64,000 nt of DNA, from the NCBI RefSeq assembly GCF_948329825.1, contig NZ_CAOJCM010000001.1:806001-870000 (forward strand), written 5' to 3'. The stretch's first letter is position 1; each line of letters opens with the position of its first letter. The notes beneath the pieces are model-generated. The model saw only the letters and a list, made by a program, of their open reading frames with translations. It ran no database searches and was not told where the DNA came from. The translations under genes were made by a program, and so were the position numbers. This DNA comes from Paenibacillus sp. JJ-100 (GTDB lineage: Bacteria > Bacillota > Bacilli > Paenibacillales > Paenibacillaceae). Shown piece after piece: positions 50,562 to 59,242 of this stretch.

Positions 50562-51525
50562 TCGAAAGCTTCTCCCGGTTCTGGTCACCTTTGGCTTACT
50601 GGCCGTCATGATTGCTATTGGCTCATTCCGTTACACCGGTTTCTTTTCCACCCAAGTTCTGTTTAATCTACTGATTGATAATGCCTTTTTGATCATTACG
50701 GCGATTGGCATGACCTTTGTGATCGTATCCGGGGGCATTGATCTGTCCGTTGGTTCGGTCATCGCACTGACCACGATTATTAGTGCGAGTCTGGTTGAAA
50801 AACAGGGCTGGTCCCCTACGGTGGTCATTCCGATGGTACTAATTATGGGTGCGGTGTTTGGCACATTGATGGGTGCGATTATTCATTATTTCAAAATACA
50901 ACCCTTCATCGTTACACTCGCTGGCATGTTTCTGGCAAGAGGGCTTTGTTATGTCATCAGTACTGACACCATTACGATTACCAACGCCTTCTATACGGAT
51001 GTTGCACAGGCCAAGATTCTGCTTCCTGGCGGCAGCTTCGTCTCCATTAATGTGCTCATTGCTCTAATTATATTAGTGCTTGCGATCTTCCTTGCCCACT
51101 ACACCCGTTTTGGACGCAATGTGTATGCCATTGGCGGAAGTGAGCAATCGGCCATGCTGATGGGGTTACCCGTAGCCAGAACGAAAATTTTAGTATATAC
51201 GTTCAGTGGTTTTTGCTCTGCACTCGCAGGTGTTGTGTTTACATTCTATATGTTATCCGGTTACGGATTACATGCGATGGGTCTGGAACTGGATACGATT
51301 GCTGCGGTTGTTATCGGTGGAACACTGCTAACGGGTGGTGTTGGTTACGTAGCGGGCACGTTCCTTGGTGTATTGATCCAAGGGGTTATCCAAACTATAA
51401 TTAGTTTCGAAGGCACGCTCAGTTCGTGGTGGACGAAGATTGTTATCGGCCTGATGCTGTTTGTTTTTATTTTATTCCAACGTCTTCTCAGTGAACGGCG
51501 AATCTCCGCCAAATCCCTGCATTAA
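50551..51525 (+). CDS. yjfF: Furanose ABC permease, YjfF type
   Basis: A 324-residue CUT2 permease. LLIDNAFLIITAIGMTFVIVSGGIDLSVGSVIALT, TRFGRNVYAIGGSEQSAMLMGLPV and GGVGYVAGTFLGVLIQGVIQTIISFEGTLSSWWTKIVIG match YjfF. The gene order ytfQ-ytfR-ytfT-yjfF equals that of the E. coli galactofuranose system. It overlaps ytfT by 11 bp with GGGGTGAA as ribosome site. Confidence 0.9.
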   Translation: MYLNRKLLPVLVTFGLLAVMIAIGSFRYTGFFSTQVLFNLLIDNAFLIITAIGMTFVIVSGGIDLSVGSVIALTTIISASLVEKQGWSPTVVIPMVLIMGAVFGTLMGAIIHYFKIQPFIVTLAGMFLARGLCYVISTDTITITNAFYTDVAQAKILLPGGSFVSINVLIALIILVLAIFLAHYTRFGRNVYAIGGSEQSAMLMGLPVARTKILVYTFSGFCSALAGVVFTFYMLSGYGLHAMGLELDTIAAVVIGGTLLTGGVGYVAGTFLGVLIQGVIQTIISFEGTLSSWWTKIVIGLMLFVFILFQRLLSERRISAKSLH

Positions 51526-51642
51526 CCTACTTAAGTGAATGACCCCTCAGTATTCGTTGGCATGGATGATGAGCACATATAATCGATTTGTCGTGAAAGA
51601 CTGAACGGTTACGAATGATGTTAAAGAAGGGGGGAGGATTCG

Positions 51643-52692
51643 GTGAAAAAAGTGGCGAGCTGGTTGTGCATGCTGCTTCTGTTATGTCTTGCTGGCTGCA
51701 CTGCGGAGAACCCCGAGTCCAAGCCCCTTCCCGTTCCATCGAACGTTGATTCTCTGCCCTCGATCGTGGAATGGATGCAATCACCTGAATACAACATGCC
51801 TTCCAAAGATTCGATTATATTGGGCTTTTCGCAGCTGGGTACAGAGAGTGCTTGGCGTATCGCCAATTCGACCTCGATTCAGGATGCCGCCAAGGAATCG
51901 GGAATTACCTTGATTATTAAAAATGCAGAGCAGTCTCAGAAGAAACAATTTGAGGCTGTTCGTTCTTTTATCAGGCAAAGGGTGGATGTGATCGCGATTG
52001 CACCAGTCGTGGAATCGGGCTGGGATGACATTTTGCAAGAGGCGAAGCAAGCCGGAATACCCGTCATCATCGTAGATCGATCCGTTGGTGTTCAAGATCA
52101 TTCTCTTTTTGTAACAACGATCGGGTCGGACTTCTATGAAGAGGGGGTAAAAGCTGGGAAGTATATTCAGGATCGGCTGCGGAATGAGCCAGGAATCATT
52201 CGAATAGCTGAGTTGCAGGGAACAAGTGGATCTACGCCTTCCATCCAGCGGGGCGAGGGATTTAGAAGCGTCTTAAGTGACAAAGACCATATCATATTCT
52301 CGCACAGTGCGCCTGCTGATTTTACAGAGAACAAGGGCAGGCAGGTGATGAAGGATTTCCTTCAGGTGTCAGAGGATGAGAGGCCGCAGGTTCTTTTTGC
52401 TCATAATGATGAGATGGCTTTTGGTGCCATTCAGGCAATTCAGGAGGCAGGGTTAAAACCGGGCGAGGATATAGTTATTGTGTCAGTAGACGGTTCACGA
52501 AAAGCACTGGGGATACTGGCGAGTGGAAAGATTAACGCCGTAGTGGAATGTAATCCCCTTCTGGGACCGCAGCTCATGCAGGCGACCAAAGAGATTATGG
52601 CAGGGCGTACACTACCCAAACGCATGGTGCCCCGAGAGGATATTTTTACACAAGAAAGTGCGAAGCGTGAGATGGTTCATCGAAAATTTTAG
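51643..52692 (+). CDS. Second YtfQ-like lipoprotein
   Basis: A 349-residue lipoprotein (lipobox CLAGC) paralogous to the product of 46834-47859: ILGFSQLGTESAWRIANSTSIQ, EAVRSFIRQRVDVIAIAPVVESGWDDILQEAKQAGIPVII and AHNDEMAFGAIQAIQEAGLKPGEDI line up along the whole mature domain. It has a distinct N-terminal linker of about 40 residues. It may widen the sugar range of the ytfRT-yjfF transporter or serve as a signalling protein. GTG start at 51643 after GGGGAGG; 117 bp after yjfF, probably same operon. Confidence 0.85.
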   Translation: MKKVASWLCMLLLLCLAGCTAENPESKPLPVPSNVDSLPSIVEWMQSPEYNMPSKDSIILGFSQLGTESAWRIANSTSIQDAAKESGITLIIKNAEQSQKKQFEAVRSFIRQRVDVIAIAPVVESGWDDILQEAKQAGIPVIIVDRSVGVQDHSLFVTTIGSDFYEEGVKAGKYIQDRLRNEPGIIRIAELQGTSGSTPSIQRGEGFRSVLSDKDHIIFSHSAPADFTENKGRQVMKDFLQVSEDERPQVLFAHNDEMAFGAIQAIQEAGLKPGEDIVIVSVDGSRKALGILASGKINAVVECNPLLGPQLMQATKEIMAGRTLPKRMVPREDIFTQESAKREMVHRKF

Positions 52693-52796
52693 CGGAGTTC
52701 ATTAAGAGATCAATCATATCGTTCTAGTACGAACCAATTTTTTGAACATCATTTGTTTTGATAGAATGGCATAGAATGACCCTATTATCCTGTTGG

Positions 52797-52825
52797 GCAA
52801 TCCCGGCGGGGTTTTGCATTTTTAT
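52797..52825 (+). terminator. Possible intrinsic terminator
   Basis: GCAATCCC and GGGGTTTTGC form an imperfect GC-rich stem around GGC, followed by ATTTTTATT. It would end the ytf-like operon. The pairing is imperfect, so confidence is limited. Confidence 0.45.
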
Positions 52826-52877
52826 TGAAGATACCGTAGTATGTTGTCAAAAAGATCCAAATTAGAGGAGTGATCGT

Positions 52878-53405
52878 ATGATCATCATGATTAACGGTGC
52901 ATTTGGTTCCGGCAAGACTTCTGCTGCTAGAGCATTACTGCCAAGAGTCGAGAACAGTATGATCTTCGATCCCGAAGAAATTGGCTATATGCTTAGAAAC
53001 CTTCTACCCGAGGAACATCGGGAGGAACAGGAACGTACTGATGATTTTCAAGATATCGAGCTATGGAAAGTGTTAACGGTGAACGCGGCTCGAGAGGTGA
53101 AGTTTAAATATAATAAACATCTGATTGTTCCTATGACACTGTATAAAAAAGCGAACTTTGATTACATCTATAACGGATTGAAGGAAATCGATGAGGACTT
53201 ACATCATTTTTGTCTGACGGCTGAACTAGACACGATATATAAGCGCCTTGCTAGACGCGGGGATGAATATGGCGGCTGGCAATATCAACAAGCACCGAAG
53301 TGTGTTGAAGCATTTAAGTCAGATGCATTTGATACTCGTATTGCCACAGATCATCTGGAGGCCGGTGAAGTGATTGATATCATTTTGGAAAAAGTTAAGG
53401 ATTAA
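52878..53405 (+). CDS. TmrB-like ATP-binding resistance protein
   Basis: A 175-residue P-loop protein. MIIMINGAFGSGKTSAARALL (Walker A at about 7-14), FDPEEIGYMLRNLLP, DFQDIELWKVL, IVPMTLYK and TDHLEAGEVIDII match TmrB of Bacillus subtilis, which binds ATP and tunicamycin and confers tunicamycin resistance when overexpressed. It lacks the C-terminal extension of TmrB (about 197 residues). Start ATG 52878 after AGAGGAG. Drug specificity here is inferred. Confidence 0.82.
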   Translation: MIIMINGAFGSGKTSAARALLPRVENSMIFDPEEIGYMLRNLLPEEHREEQERTDDFQDIELWKVLTVNAAREVKFKYNKHLIVPMTLYKKANFDYIYNGLKEIDEDLHHFCLTAELDTIYKRLARRGDEYGGWQYQQAPKCVEAFKSDAFDTRIATDHLEAGEVIDIILEKVKD

Positions 53406-53550
53406 TTATTATGCTGATGATGATAAGAAGACACAACTAATCATGTGGTGATGTGAGTGGGAAGTTTGTGAGTACTGGATCATTCTATGGTTGGATAGAC
53501 CATGATATTCTTTAGGAGTACAATAGGGAAGGTGTAAGAACTTGGAATAA

Positions 53551-54486
53551 ATGAACAGAGAATTTGTTGGATTTTTGAATGCGTTTACATATTGGGAGGT
53601 GAATTGTATTTCTGAATACTACTGGGATCAACAGATGGAGTATCTAAGAAATACGCGCTGGCTCTACTATAACGATGACTATCTTGAATTCCTTGTGCAA
53701 CGAGTTTGGAAGATTGAAGAAGCAGTACATATGGTTGATTACGGATGTGGTTATGGGTACATGGGCCTGAAGCTGCTTCCATTACTGCCGGCTGGTTCAC
53801 GATATACCGGTGTAGATCAAGGGTCAGAACTGATTAAACATGCGAAAGAACTCTTTGCACACACGCCTTATCAGACTGACTTTATAGAAGGTGACATTGA
53901 AACGGTGCAGGTCGAACGAACCTATGACATCGCGATAAGTCATGCTTTTTTGTTACATATGTCAGAACCACGTGTGATAGTGGAAAAGATGATTGGCAGT
54001 GTGGTGGATGGAGGTAGAGTGATTTGTTTCGAGCCACACTGGATTGCCAACATGGCGAGTTATGCAATAGATGGCATGGAGCAGTCCAGCATTATGCACC
54101 TGGGGGTACTTCAGAAGTTATATGAGCAGGCTGCTAGAGAGAGTGGCAAAGATGGAAATATAGGCATAAAGATTCCGACACTGTTGAGTCAGCTTGGTGT
54201 TAAAGGCGTGGAATGCCGAGTAAGCGATCGGGTTAACTTTCTAGATCAACAGATGGATGAGCCAGATAAACATACGTTGTATAACGCGTTGAAAGAAGAA
54301 GGCTTAGGAGCTGCCCCGGGTAACCGAGAAGAAGTCATTGCCCATCTCGTTGGACGAGGATTAACTTCTGATGAGGCGAATAGTCAGTACGAGGCAGAGG
54401 AGAGGTTTGCGAGAGAGTTAAACGAACATACGTACATGACTTATGCTCCGAATATGAAAATTACAAGCGGCATTGTAATGAGATAA
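53551..54486 (+). CDS. SAM-dependent methyltransferase
   Basis: A methyltransferase of up to 311 residues. Motif I is HMVDYGCGYGYMGLKLL, followed by YTGVDQGSELI and YDIAISHAFLLHMSEP. The C-terminal 120 residues are specific to this subfamily. The start is uncertain: ATG 53551 has only a weak ribosome site, while GGGAGGTG at 53594-53601 suggests a start near residue 17 (SEYYWDQQMEYL), perhaps at a non-ATG codon. Substrate unknown. Confidence 0.8.
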   Translation: MNREFVGFLNAFTYWEVNCISEYYWDQQMEYLRNTRWLYYNDDYLEFLVQRVWKIEEAVHMVDYGCGYGYMGLKLLPLLPAGSRYTGVDQGSELIKHAKELFAHTPYQTDFIEGDIETVQVERTYDIAISHAFLLHMSEPRVIVEKMIGSVVDGGRVICFEPHWIANMASYAIDGMEQSSIMHLGVLQKLYEQAARESGKDGNIGIKIPTLLSQLGVKGVECRVSDRVNFLDQQMDEPDKHTLYNALKEEGLGAAPGNREEVIAHLVGRGLTSDEANSQYEAEERFARELNEHTYMTYAPNMKITSGIVMR

Positions 54487-54538
54487 ATGAAACCGGACGA
54501 TCTTAAATTGATTCTAAGAGCAAAGAGAGGTGTGAAGC

Positions 54539-55030
54539 ATGGAAACAGAGCGACTTGTATTTCGTGAATATACGAAAAATGATTTTGAACATTTATATAT
54601 GATGACAAGCGATCCCAATGTGATGAAATATATTCGCCATGGAAATCCATGGACGAAAGAGGAAACGATGCAGACACTGGAGAGATTTATTGAACGGAAT
54701 AAGATGGGCACAGGACTTTTTCTTGCTTTTGATAAAGAAGATAAGCAGCTTATCGGTACGTCAGGACTGATACCGCAAGTGATTGAGGGCACGAATGAGC
54801 TTGAGGTCGGATACTGGGTAAGGGAGTTATATTGGGGGCAGGGTTACGGATATGAACAAGCCAAGGCCTGGAAGGATTATGGTCTGCAACTGGGCGAAAA
54901 ACGTTTGATTTCTTTAATCCAACATGGAAATGAAGGCTCGATGCGAGTCGCGCAAAAGAATGGCATGATCCATGAGAAGGATGTAGACATCATTGGGAAG
55001 AATGTTGCCGTATTTTCAATTGAGGTATAG
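54539..55030 (+). CDS. RimJ/RimL-type GNAT acetyltransferase
   Basis: A 163-residue GNAT: METERLVFREYTKNDFEHLYMMTSDPNVMKYIRHG at the N terminus, EVGYWVRELYWGQGYGYEQAKAW with the acetyl-CoA loop GQGYGY, and NEGSMRVAQKNGM near the C terminus. ATG 54539 follows AGAGAGGTG. Six bases separate it from the FlaR-like kinase gene, so the two are probably co-transcribed. Target unknown. Confidence 0.86.
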   Translation: METERLVFREYTKNDFEHLYMMTSDPNVMKYIRHGNPWTKEETMQTLERFIERNKMGTGLFLAFDKEDKQLIGTSGLIPQVIEGTNELEVGYWVRELYWGQGYGYEQAKAWKDYGLQLGEKRLISLIQHGNEGSMRVAQKNGMIHEKDVDIIGKNVAVFSIEV

Positions 55031-55036
55031 TAGACT

Positions 55037-55561
55037 ATGAAAATTCGAATCGTCGGTGCTTGTGGAAGCGGCAAATCGACTTTGGCTCAAGAACTCTCTC
55101 GTAAGTATGACATTGCTTTCTATGAACTGGATAATCTGATCTGGGATCGGAGCGCAGAAAATATGAGATATCCCGAAGAGGCCAGGGACAAATCGCTGCA
55201 AAAGATATTGGATTCGGATGCCTGGATTATTGAAGGGGCCCAGCATAAACCGTGGACTTTTCCATCGATTCTCGAAGCAGATCTGATTCTTATACTGCAT
55301 CCCCACGTGTTGGTTAGAGATTATCGGATTATTAGAAGATTTGTGCTGTCCAGAGTAGGCTTGCAGGCGTGGAATTACAGACAGTCCTTTGGCAATTTGT
55401 GCAAAATGATTGTGGAATGGAATCACCAGTATTCTGTGCAGAATGTCATCGAACTGACGAATGAACATGGCAAGGATGCAGTGATCATCACGAATATCAA
55501 GCAAGCAGTAGAGAAGATCGACGAACGTATACATTTGCAACAGAAAAGGAAAAAGAATTAA
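55037..55561 (+). CDS. FlaR-like P-loop kinase
   Basis: A 174-residue P-loop protein of the adenylate-kinase-like 'DNA topology modulation' (FlaR) group. Walker A is GACGSGKST (residues 7-15); YELDNLIWDRSAENMRYPEEARDKSLQKIL and WIIEGAQHKPW are characteristic. The name is historical; biochemically these look like small-molecule or nucleotide kinases. ATG 55037 has no strong ribosome site of its own (TGAGGTAT), which fits translational coupling to the preceding GNAT. Confidence 0.8.
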   Translation: MKIRIVGACGSGKSTLAQELSRKYDIAFYELDNLIWDRSAENMRYPEEARDKSLQKILDSDAWIIEGAQHKPWTFPSILEADLILILHPHVLVRDYRIIRRFVLSRVGLQAWNYRQSFGNLCKMIVEWNHQYSVQNVIELTNEHGKDAVIITNIKQAVEKIDERIHLQQKRKKN

Positions 55562-55581
55562 TTTTTAAATGAGGAGATGAC

Positions 55582-56049
55582 ATGACTACAAACTTAATCC
55601 AGGTTAAACCTGTGACTCGACATAATTGGGAACAAGCATTACAAATTTCATTACATGAACACCAGACCCATCTGGTTCCGAGTGTTGTGGAGGGGCTTGC
55701 TTATGCTTATATCAAACCTTGGGATGAAGCTTTTGATCCGTATATTTTGCAAATGGATAGCCAAATCATTGGATTCTTTTATATAAGCTATACACCTGAG
55801 AGTACGGATAATTATTGGATCGGCGGATTCCAGATTGACAAGTTGTTTCAAGGCCAAGGCATAGGTAAGCGAGCGTTGCGGGCGATCATAGACTATATCA
55901 TTCAAACTCATCCTTCATGCCAAGTCATATCATTAACGGTTGAACGAAATAATCAGATTGCTCAGCGCTTGTATACAAGTGCGTCATTTGTAAGCGAGAA
56001 TCAGACCAATTCAGATGATGAGCTTATTTATCGACTGAAATTACAGTGA
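55582..56049 (+). CDS. GNAT acetyltransferase, spermidine-acetyltransferase-like
   Basis: A 155-residue GNAT. GGFQIDKLFQGQGIGKRALRAIIDYI carries the acetyl-CoA loop GQGIGK. The order (VKPVTRHNWEQALQISLHEHQ at the start, QRLYTSASFVSENQ at the end) matches spermine/spermidine-type acetyltransferases and the paralogue at 40478-40939. Start ATG 55582 after GAGGAG, 20 bp after the FlaR-like kinase. Confidence 0.84.
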   Translation: MTTNLIQVKPVTRHNWEQALQISLHEHQTHLVPSVVEGLAYAYIKPWDEAFDPYILQMDSQIIGFFYISYTPESTDNYWIGGFQIDKLFQGQGIGKRALRAIIDYIIQTHPSCQVISLTVERNNQIAQRLYTSASFVSENQTNSDDELIYRLKLQ

Positions 56050-56131
56050 ATCAGGGTCAACCAAGAATTTCTAAAAGGATGCATCTTAGGACGATCGATT
56101 ACAACAATCCGTTGGTTTAGGAGCTGAATAG

Positions 56132-56683
56132 ATGATTACTTACAGAATCATGAATTTGCATGATGTGAAGCAGCTGCATGAAGTTGACCGTTCTGAGTAT
56201 ATTGATCTTATTTATGAGGTAACTGATGAGGGCTTAGTCGAGCATAAACAAAATCACGAGTGTGCGAATTGGGATCAGCAACAGTTACAAGAGATGCAGG
56301 ATCGTTACATCTATGAATTACAGCAAGGTGGTATGGCGTATGGCGCTTTTGACGGTTTGCAATTGGTTGGTTTCGGTGTGCTTGCTCATCAATTTAGGGG
56401 AAAAGAACAAAACCAGTTGCAGTTGGATCTTATGTATGTCTCCAGAGCATATAGACGACAGGGAATTGGAACACGAATTCTAACGTTTATAAGCGAAGAG
56501 GCGAAAAAGCGTGGGGCGCAGTTCTTGTATATCTCGTCCACAGAAACGAGGTCTGCTGTATCGTTTTACCAAAGCCAGGGAAGTGAAATGACGGGAGAGG
56601 TAGACGAAGAATTGTATACCAAGGAGCCCAAAGATGTCCATATGATAAAGGAGCTTAACGGAAGACTACGGTTGGATTGTTAG
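56132..56683 (+). CDS. GNAT family N-acetyltransferase
   Basis: A 183-residue GNAT. LDLMYVSRAYRRQGIGTRILTFISEEAKKRGAQFLYISSTETRSAVSFYQSQGSE contains the acetyl-CoA loop RRQGIG and the C-terminal strand. The N-terminal half with HEVDRSEYIDLIYEV is typical of a Bacillales subgroup annotated only as GNAT. Start ATG 56132 after TAGGAG. Confidence 0.86.
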   Translation: MITYRIMNLHDVKQLHEVDRSEYIDLIYEVTDEGLVEHKQNHECANWDQQQLQEMQDRYIYELQQGGMAYGAFDGLQLVGFGVLAHQFRGKEQNQLQLDLMYVSRAYRRQGIGTRILTFISEEAKKRGAQFLYISSTETRSAVSFYQSQGSEMTGEVDEELYTKEPKDVHMIKELNGRLRLDC

Positions 56684-56738
56684 GGACGATTCATAATGCA
56701 GAATGATTGGCTATATCCGTTAAGTAGAAGGAGAACGT

Positions 56739-57776
56739 ATGCGAAAGAAGATCGTCAAAGTCTGTAGATATACGCTGTTTACCCTTTTAGGCATTATAGT
56801 GGTTTTTCTCATTTTCCCTACCTGGACACCAAGGATCGAAGGAGAGAATAGCATTAGCCGACTAGAGCGAATGGTCGTTAACGGCGAGAAGCATGAAGTG
56901 ATGATCAGAGGCATGGACCTGACGAACCCAGTACTGCTTTTTGTTCATGGTGGACCGGGGTATTCTGAAATTCCTTATGTAAGGAAATATCAGCGTGAGC
57001 TGGAGCAACATTTTACAATTGTACATTATGATCAACGCGGGAGCGGAAAGTCATTTCATTTTCAAGGGGATTATTCAAACCTGACTACAGATGTACTCGT
57101 TGAGGATCTAATTGCTATAACCAAGCAAATCACAGAGAAACTGCATCAAGAGCAGGTGATTTTGGTGGGTCATTCTTTTGGTACCTATATCGGGATGAAG
57201 GCGGCAGCTCAAGCACCAGAACTGTTTCAGGCGTACATCGGGATAGGCCAGATGGCTGATACTATTCAGAGTGAAGTGGAGACATTAGAGTATACAATGC
57301 AGAAGGCGAGCGCGGCAGGAAACACAGCAGACGTGCGGAAGTTGGAGCTTTTGCGAGAATCTATTGAACGCGGAGAAGGGTTGACACCTCGAACTTACGT
57401 GCAAAAGTATGGCGGATCGGCCAGACTGATTAACGAGAACTTGGATTATGTTACAGGATTTCTGTTCAATTCGGAGTACAATGGACTGGATGTTATTCGT
57501 TTTTATGCGGGGATTCTTCAATCGCAAGATCGTCTTGTAGGAGAATCATTAGATAATCCGTTGCCTGAAGTGGTAGATGAGACTCGGATTCCGACTTATT
57601 TTTTAATGGGCCAGTATGATTATATGACAACATTAAATGCAGCTAGCGATTATTTGGATACGTTAAAAGCACCAGAGAAAGAACTCGTAGTATTTCAACA
57701 ATCCGCACATTATCCTCAGTTCGAAGAGAAAGAAAGGTTCGCAGCATGGCTAGTTGAACATTTCAAATCGAATTAA
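56739..57776 (+). CDS. Membrane-anchored alpha/beta hydrolase, proline-iminopeptidase-like
   Basis: A 345-residue protein. An N-terminal membrane helix (about 8-28) precedes an alpha/beta-hydrolase domain. HGGPG (oxyanion region), DQRGSGKS and the nucleophile elbow GHSFGT are those of prolyl iminopeptidases and related esterases; the final His is likely in SAHYPQFEE and an Asp in MGQYDYM. The catalytic domain probably faces outside. Substrate unknown. Start ATG 56739 after AGAAGGAG. Confidence 0.83.
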   Translation: MRKKIVKVCRYTLFTLLGIIVVFLIFPTWTPRIEGENSISRLERMVVNGEKHEVMIRGMDLTNPVLLFVHGGPGYSEIPYVRKYQRELEQHFTIVHYDQRGSGKSFHFQGDYSNLTTDVLVEDLIAITKQITEKLHQEQVILVGHSFGTYIGMKAAAQAPELFQAYIGIGQMADTIQSEVETLEYTMQKASAAGNTADVRKLELLRESIERGEGLTPRTYVQKYGGSARLINENLDYVTGFLFNSEYNGLDVIRFYAGILQSQDRLVGESLDNPLPEVVDETRIPTYFLMGQYDYMTTLNAASDYLDTLKAPEKELVVFQQSAHYPQFEEKERFAAWLVEHFKSN

Positions 57777-57809
57777 ATAATGTTGTAAAATCAGCTCAAA
57801 ACAAGAAAA

Positions 57810-57869
57810 TTTTGGACTATATTTTCCATAAATGTGTTATTATGTTGTTGTCAGACGGCTAGTCCAAAA
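57810..57869 (+). promoter_or_regulatory. 10-bp inverted repeat flanking the endoglucanase promoter
   Basis: TTTTGGACTA (57810-57819) and TAGTCCAAAA (57860-57869) are perfect reverse complements separated by 40 bp. Between them lie AT-rich DNA and a TATTAT (57838-57843) that may be a -10 box. The second arm ends 10 bp before the GGAGG of the GH5 gene. It may be a two-site operator, or a stem sequestering the transcript's 5' end. Confidence 0.55.
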
Positions 57870-57891
57870 TATAATAAGCGGAGGTTGAGTG

Positions 57892-59094
57892 ATGATGAGA
57901 AAATGGAAGAAAATTGGAATCGCTAGTTTGGCATTGCTCTTCATGGCTACAGCGGCATTTACTGGATGGAGCTCTAAAGCATCGGCAGCAGATATGAGAT
58001 CGTTAACAGCTGCGCAGATCACAGCGGAGATGGGTGCAGGCTGGAATCTGGGTAACCAACTGGAAGCTACCGTAAATGGGACACCGAATGAAACGTCATG
58101 GGGCAATCCAACGATTACACCTGAGCTGATCAAAAAGGTAAAAGCGGCAGGATTCAAAACGATTCGCATTCCGGTTTCTTATCTGAACTATATTGGAAGC
58201 GCTCCCAATTATACTGTGAATACGGCGTGGCTCAATCGGTTACAGCAAGTTGTAGATTACGCGTACAATGAAGGGCTGTATGTAGTGATCAATATGCATG
58301 GAGATGGGTTCCACTCCATACCGGGTTCGTGGTTACATGTGGACAGCAGCAATCAGAATGTGATCCGCGAAAAGTATCAAAAGGTATGGCAACAAGTGGC
58401 TACTAAGTTTAGCAACTATAATGAACGTCTTATTTTTGAATCAATGAACGAAGTATTTGATGGAAATTATAACAATCCGAATACTGCATACTATAGCAAT
58501 TTGAACGCATATAATCAGATATTCGTCGATACTGTTCGCAAAACAGGCGGTAACAACAGTGCGAGATGGTTGCTCGTTCCAGGCTGGAACACAAACATAG
58601 ATTACACAGTGGGCAACTATGGTTTTGTTGTTCCAAGTGATAATTTCAGATCTTCCTCCATTCCAAGCTCTCAGAAACGAATTATGATCTCGGCACATTA
58701 CTATTCTCCATGGGACTTTGCGGGGGAAGAGAACGGAAACATTACACAATGGGGAGCAACATCGACGAATCCATCCAAAAAGTCGACATGGGGACAGGAG
58801 GATTATTTGGACTCCCAATTCAAATCGATGCACGATAAATTTGTAACCCAGGGTTACCCAGTTGTGATCGGTGAGTTCGGCTCCATCGACAAATCCTCTT
58901 ATGATTCTAGCAATAGTACGTATCGTGCGGTGTATGCAAAGGCAGTGACAGCAACAGCTAAGAAGTATAAACTGGTTCCAGTCTACTGGGACAACGGGTT
59001 TAATGGTCAACATGGATTCGCGCTGTTCAATCGGTCGAACAACACCGTAACACAACAGAATATCATTAATGCGATCATGCAAGGCATACAATAA
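57892..59094 (+). CDS. Secreted GH5 endoglucanase
   Basis: A 400-residue single-domain cellulase-type enzyme. Signal peptide ends at about ASA (residue 33). The GH5 barrel has GWNLGNQLEA, FKTIRIPVSY, VINMHGDGFH, acid/base E187 in FESMNEVFDG, ISAHYYSPWDF and nucleophile E328 in VVIGEFGS. It should cut internal beta-1,4-glucosidic bonds in cellulose or related glucans outside the cell. No carbohydrate-binding module or SLH anchor is attached. ATG 57892 is 7 nt after GGAGG. Stands alone behind an unusual inverted-repeat promoter. Confidence 0.9.
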   Translation: MMRKWKKIGIASLALLFMATAAFTGWSSKASAADMRSLTAAQITAEMGAGWNLGNQLEATVNGTPNETSWGNPTITPELIKKVKAAGFKTIRIPVSYLNYIGSAPNYTVNTAWLNRLQQVVDYAYNEGLYVVINMHGDGFHSIPGSWLHVDSSNQNVIREKYQKVWQQVATKFSNYNERLIFESMNEVFDGNYNNPNTAYYSNLNAYNQIFVDTVRKTGGNNSARWLLVPGWNTNIDYTVGNYGFVVPSDNFRSSSIPSSQKRIMISAHYYSPWDFAGEENGNITQWGATSTNPSKKSTWGQEDYLDSQFKSMHDKFVTQGYPVVIGEFGSIDKSSYDSSNSTYRAVYAKAVTATAKKYKLVPVYWDNGFNGQHGFALFNRSNNTVTQQNIINAIMQGIQ

Positions 59095-59242
59095 TGAAGG
59101 CCCGTATCTAGGTGGATCATTCCCCTGTGATTGCTCGAATTTTACACAAGCTGCAAACAGAATTCATCGAACACCACACATCCTTGGTTATACTTAATTT
59201 TGCTTTGATATAGCGAACTTGAAGGATTGGGTGGTAGACACA

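Noticed and set aside
55016..55540. 174-codon reverse-strand frame
   Set aside because: Mirror image of the FlaR-like kinase, whose Walker A motif is intact on the + strand.
58441..59091. 216-codon reverse-strand frame
   Set aside because: Antisense to the GH5 catalytic domain; rich in Cys and His as shadows often are; no start signals.
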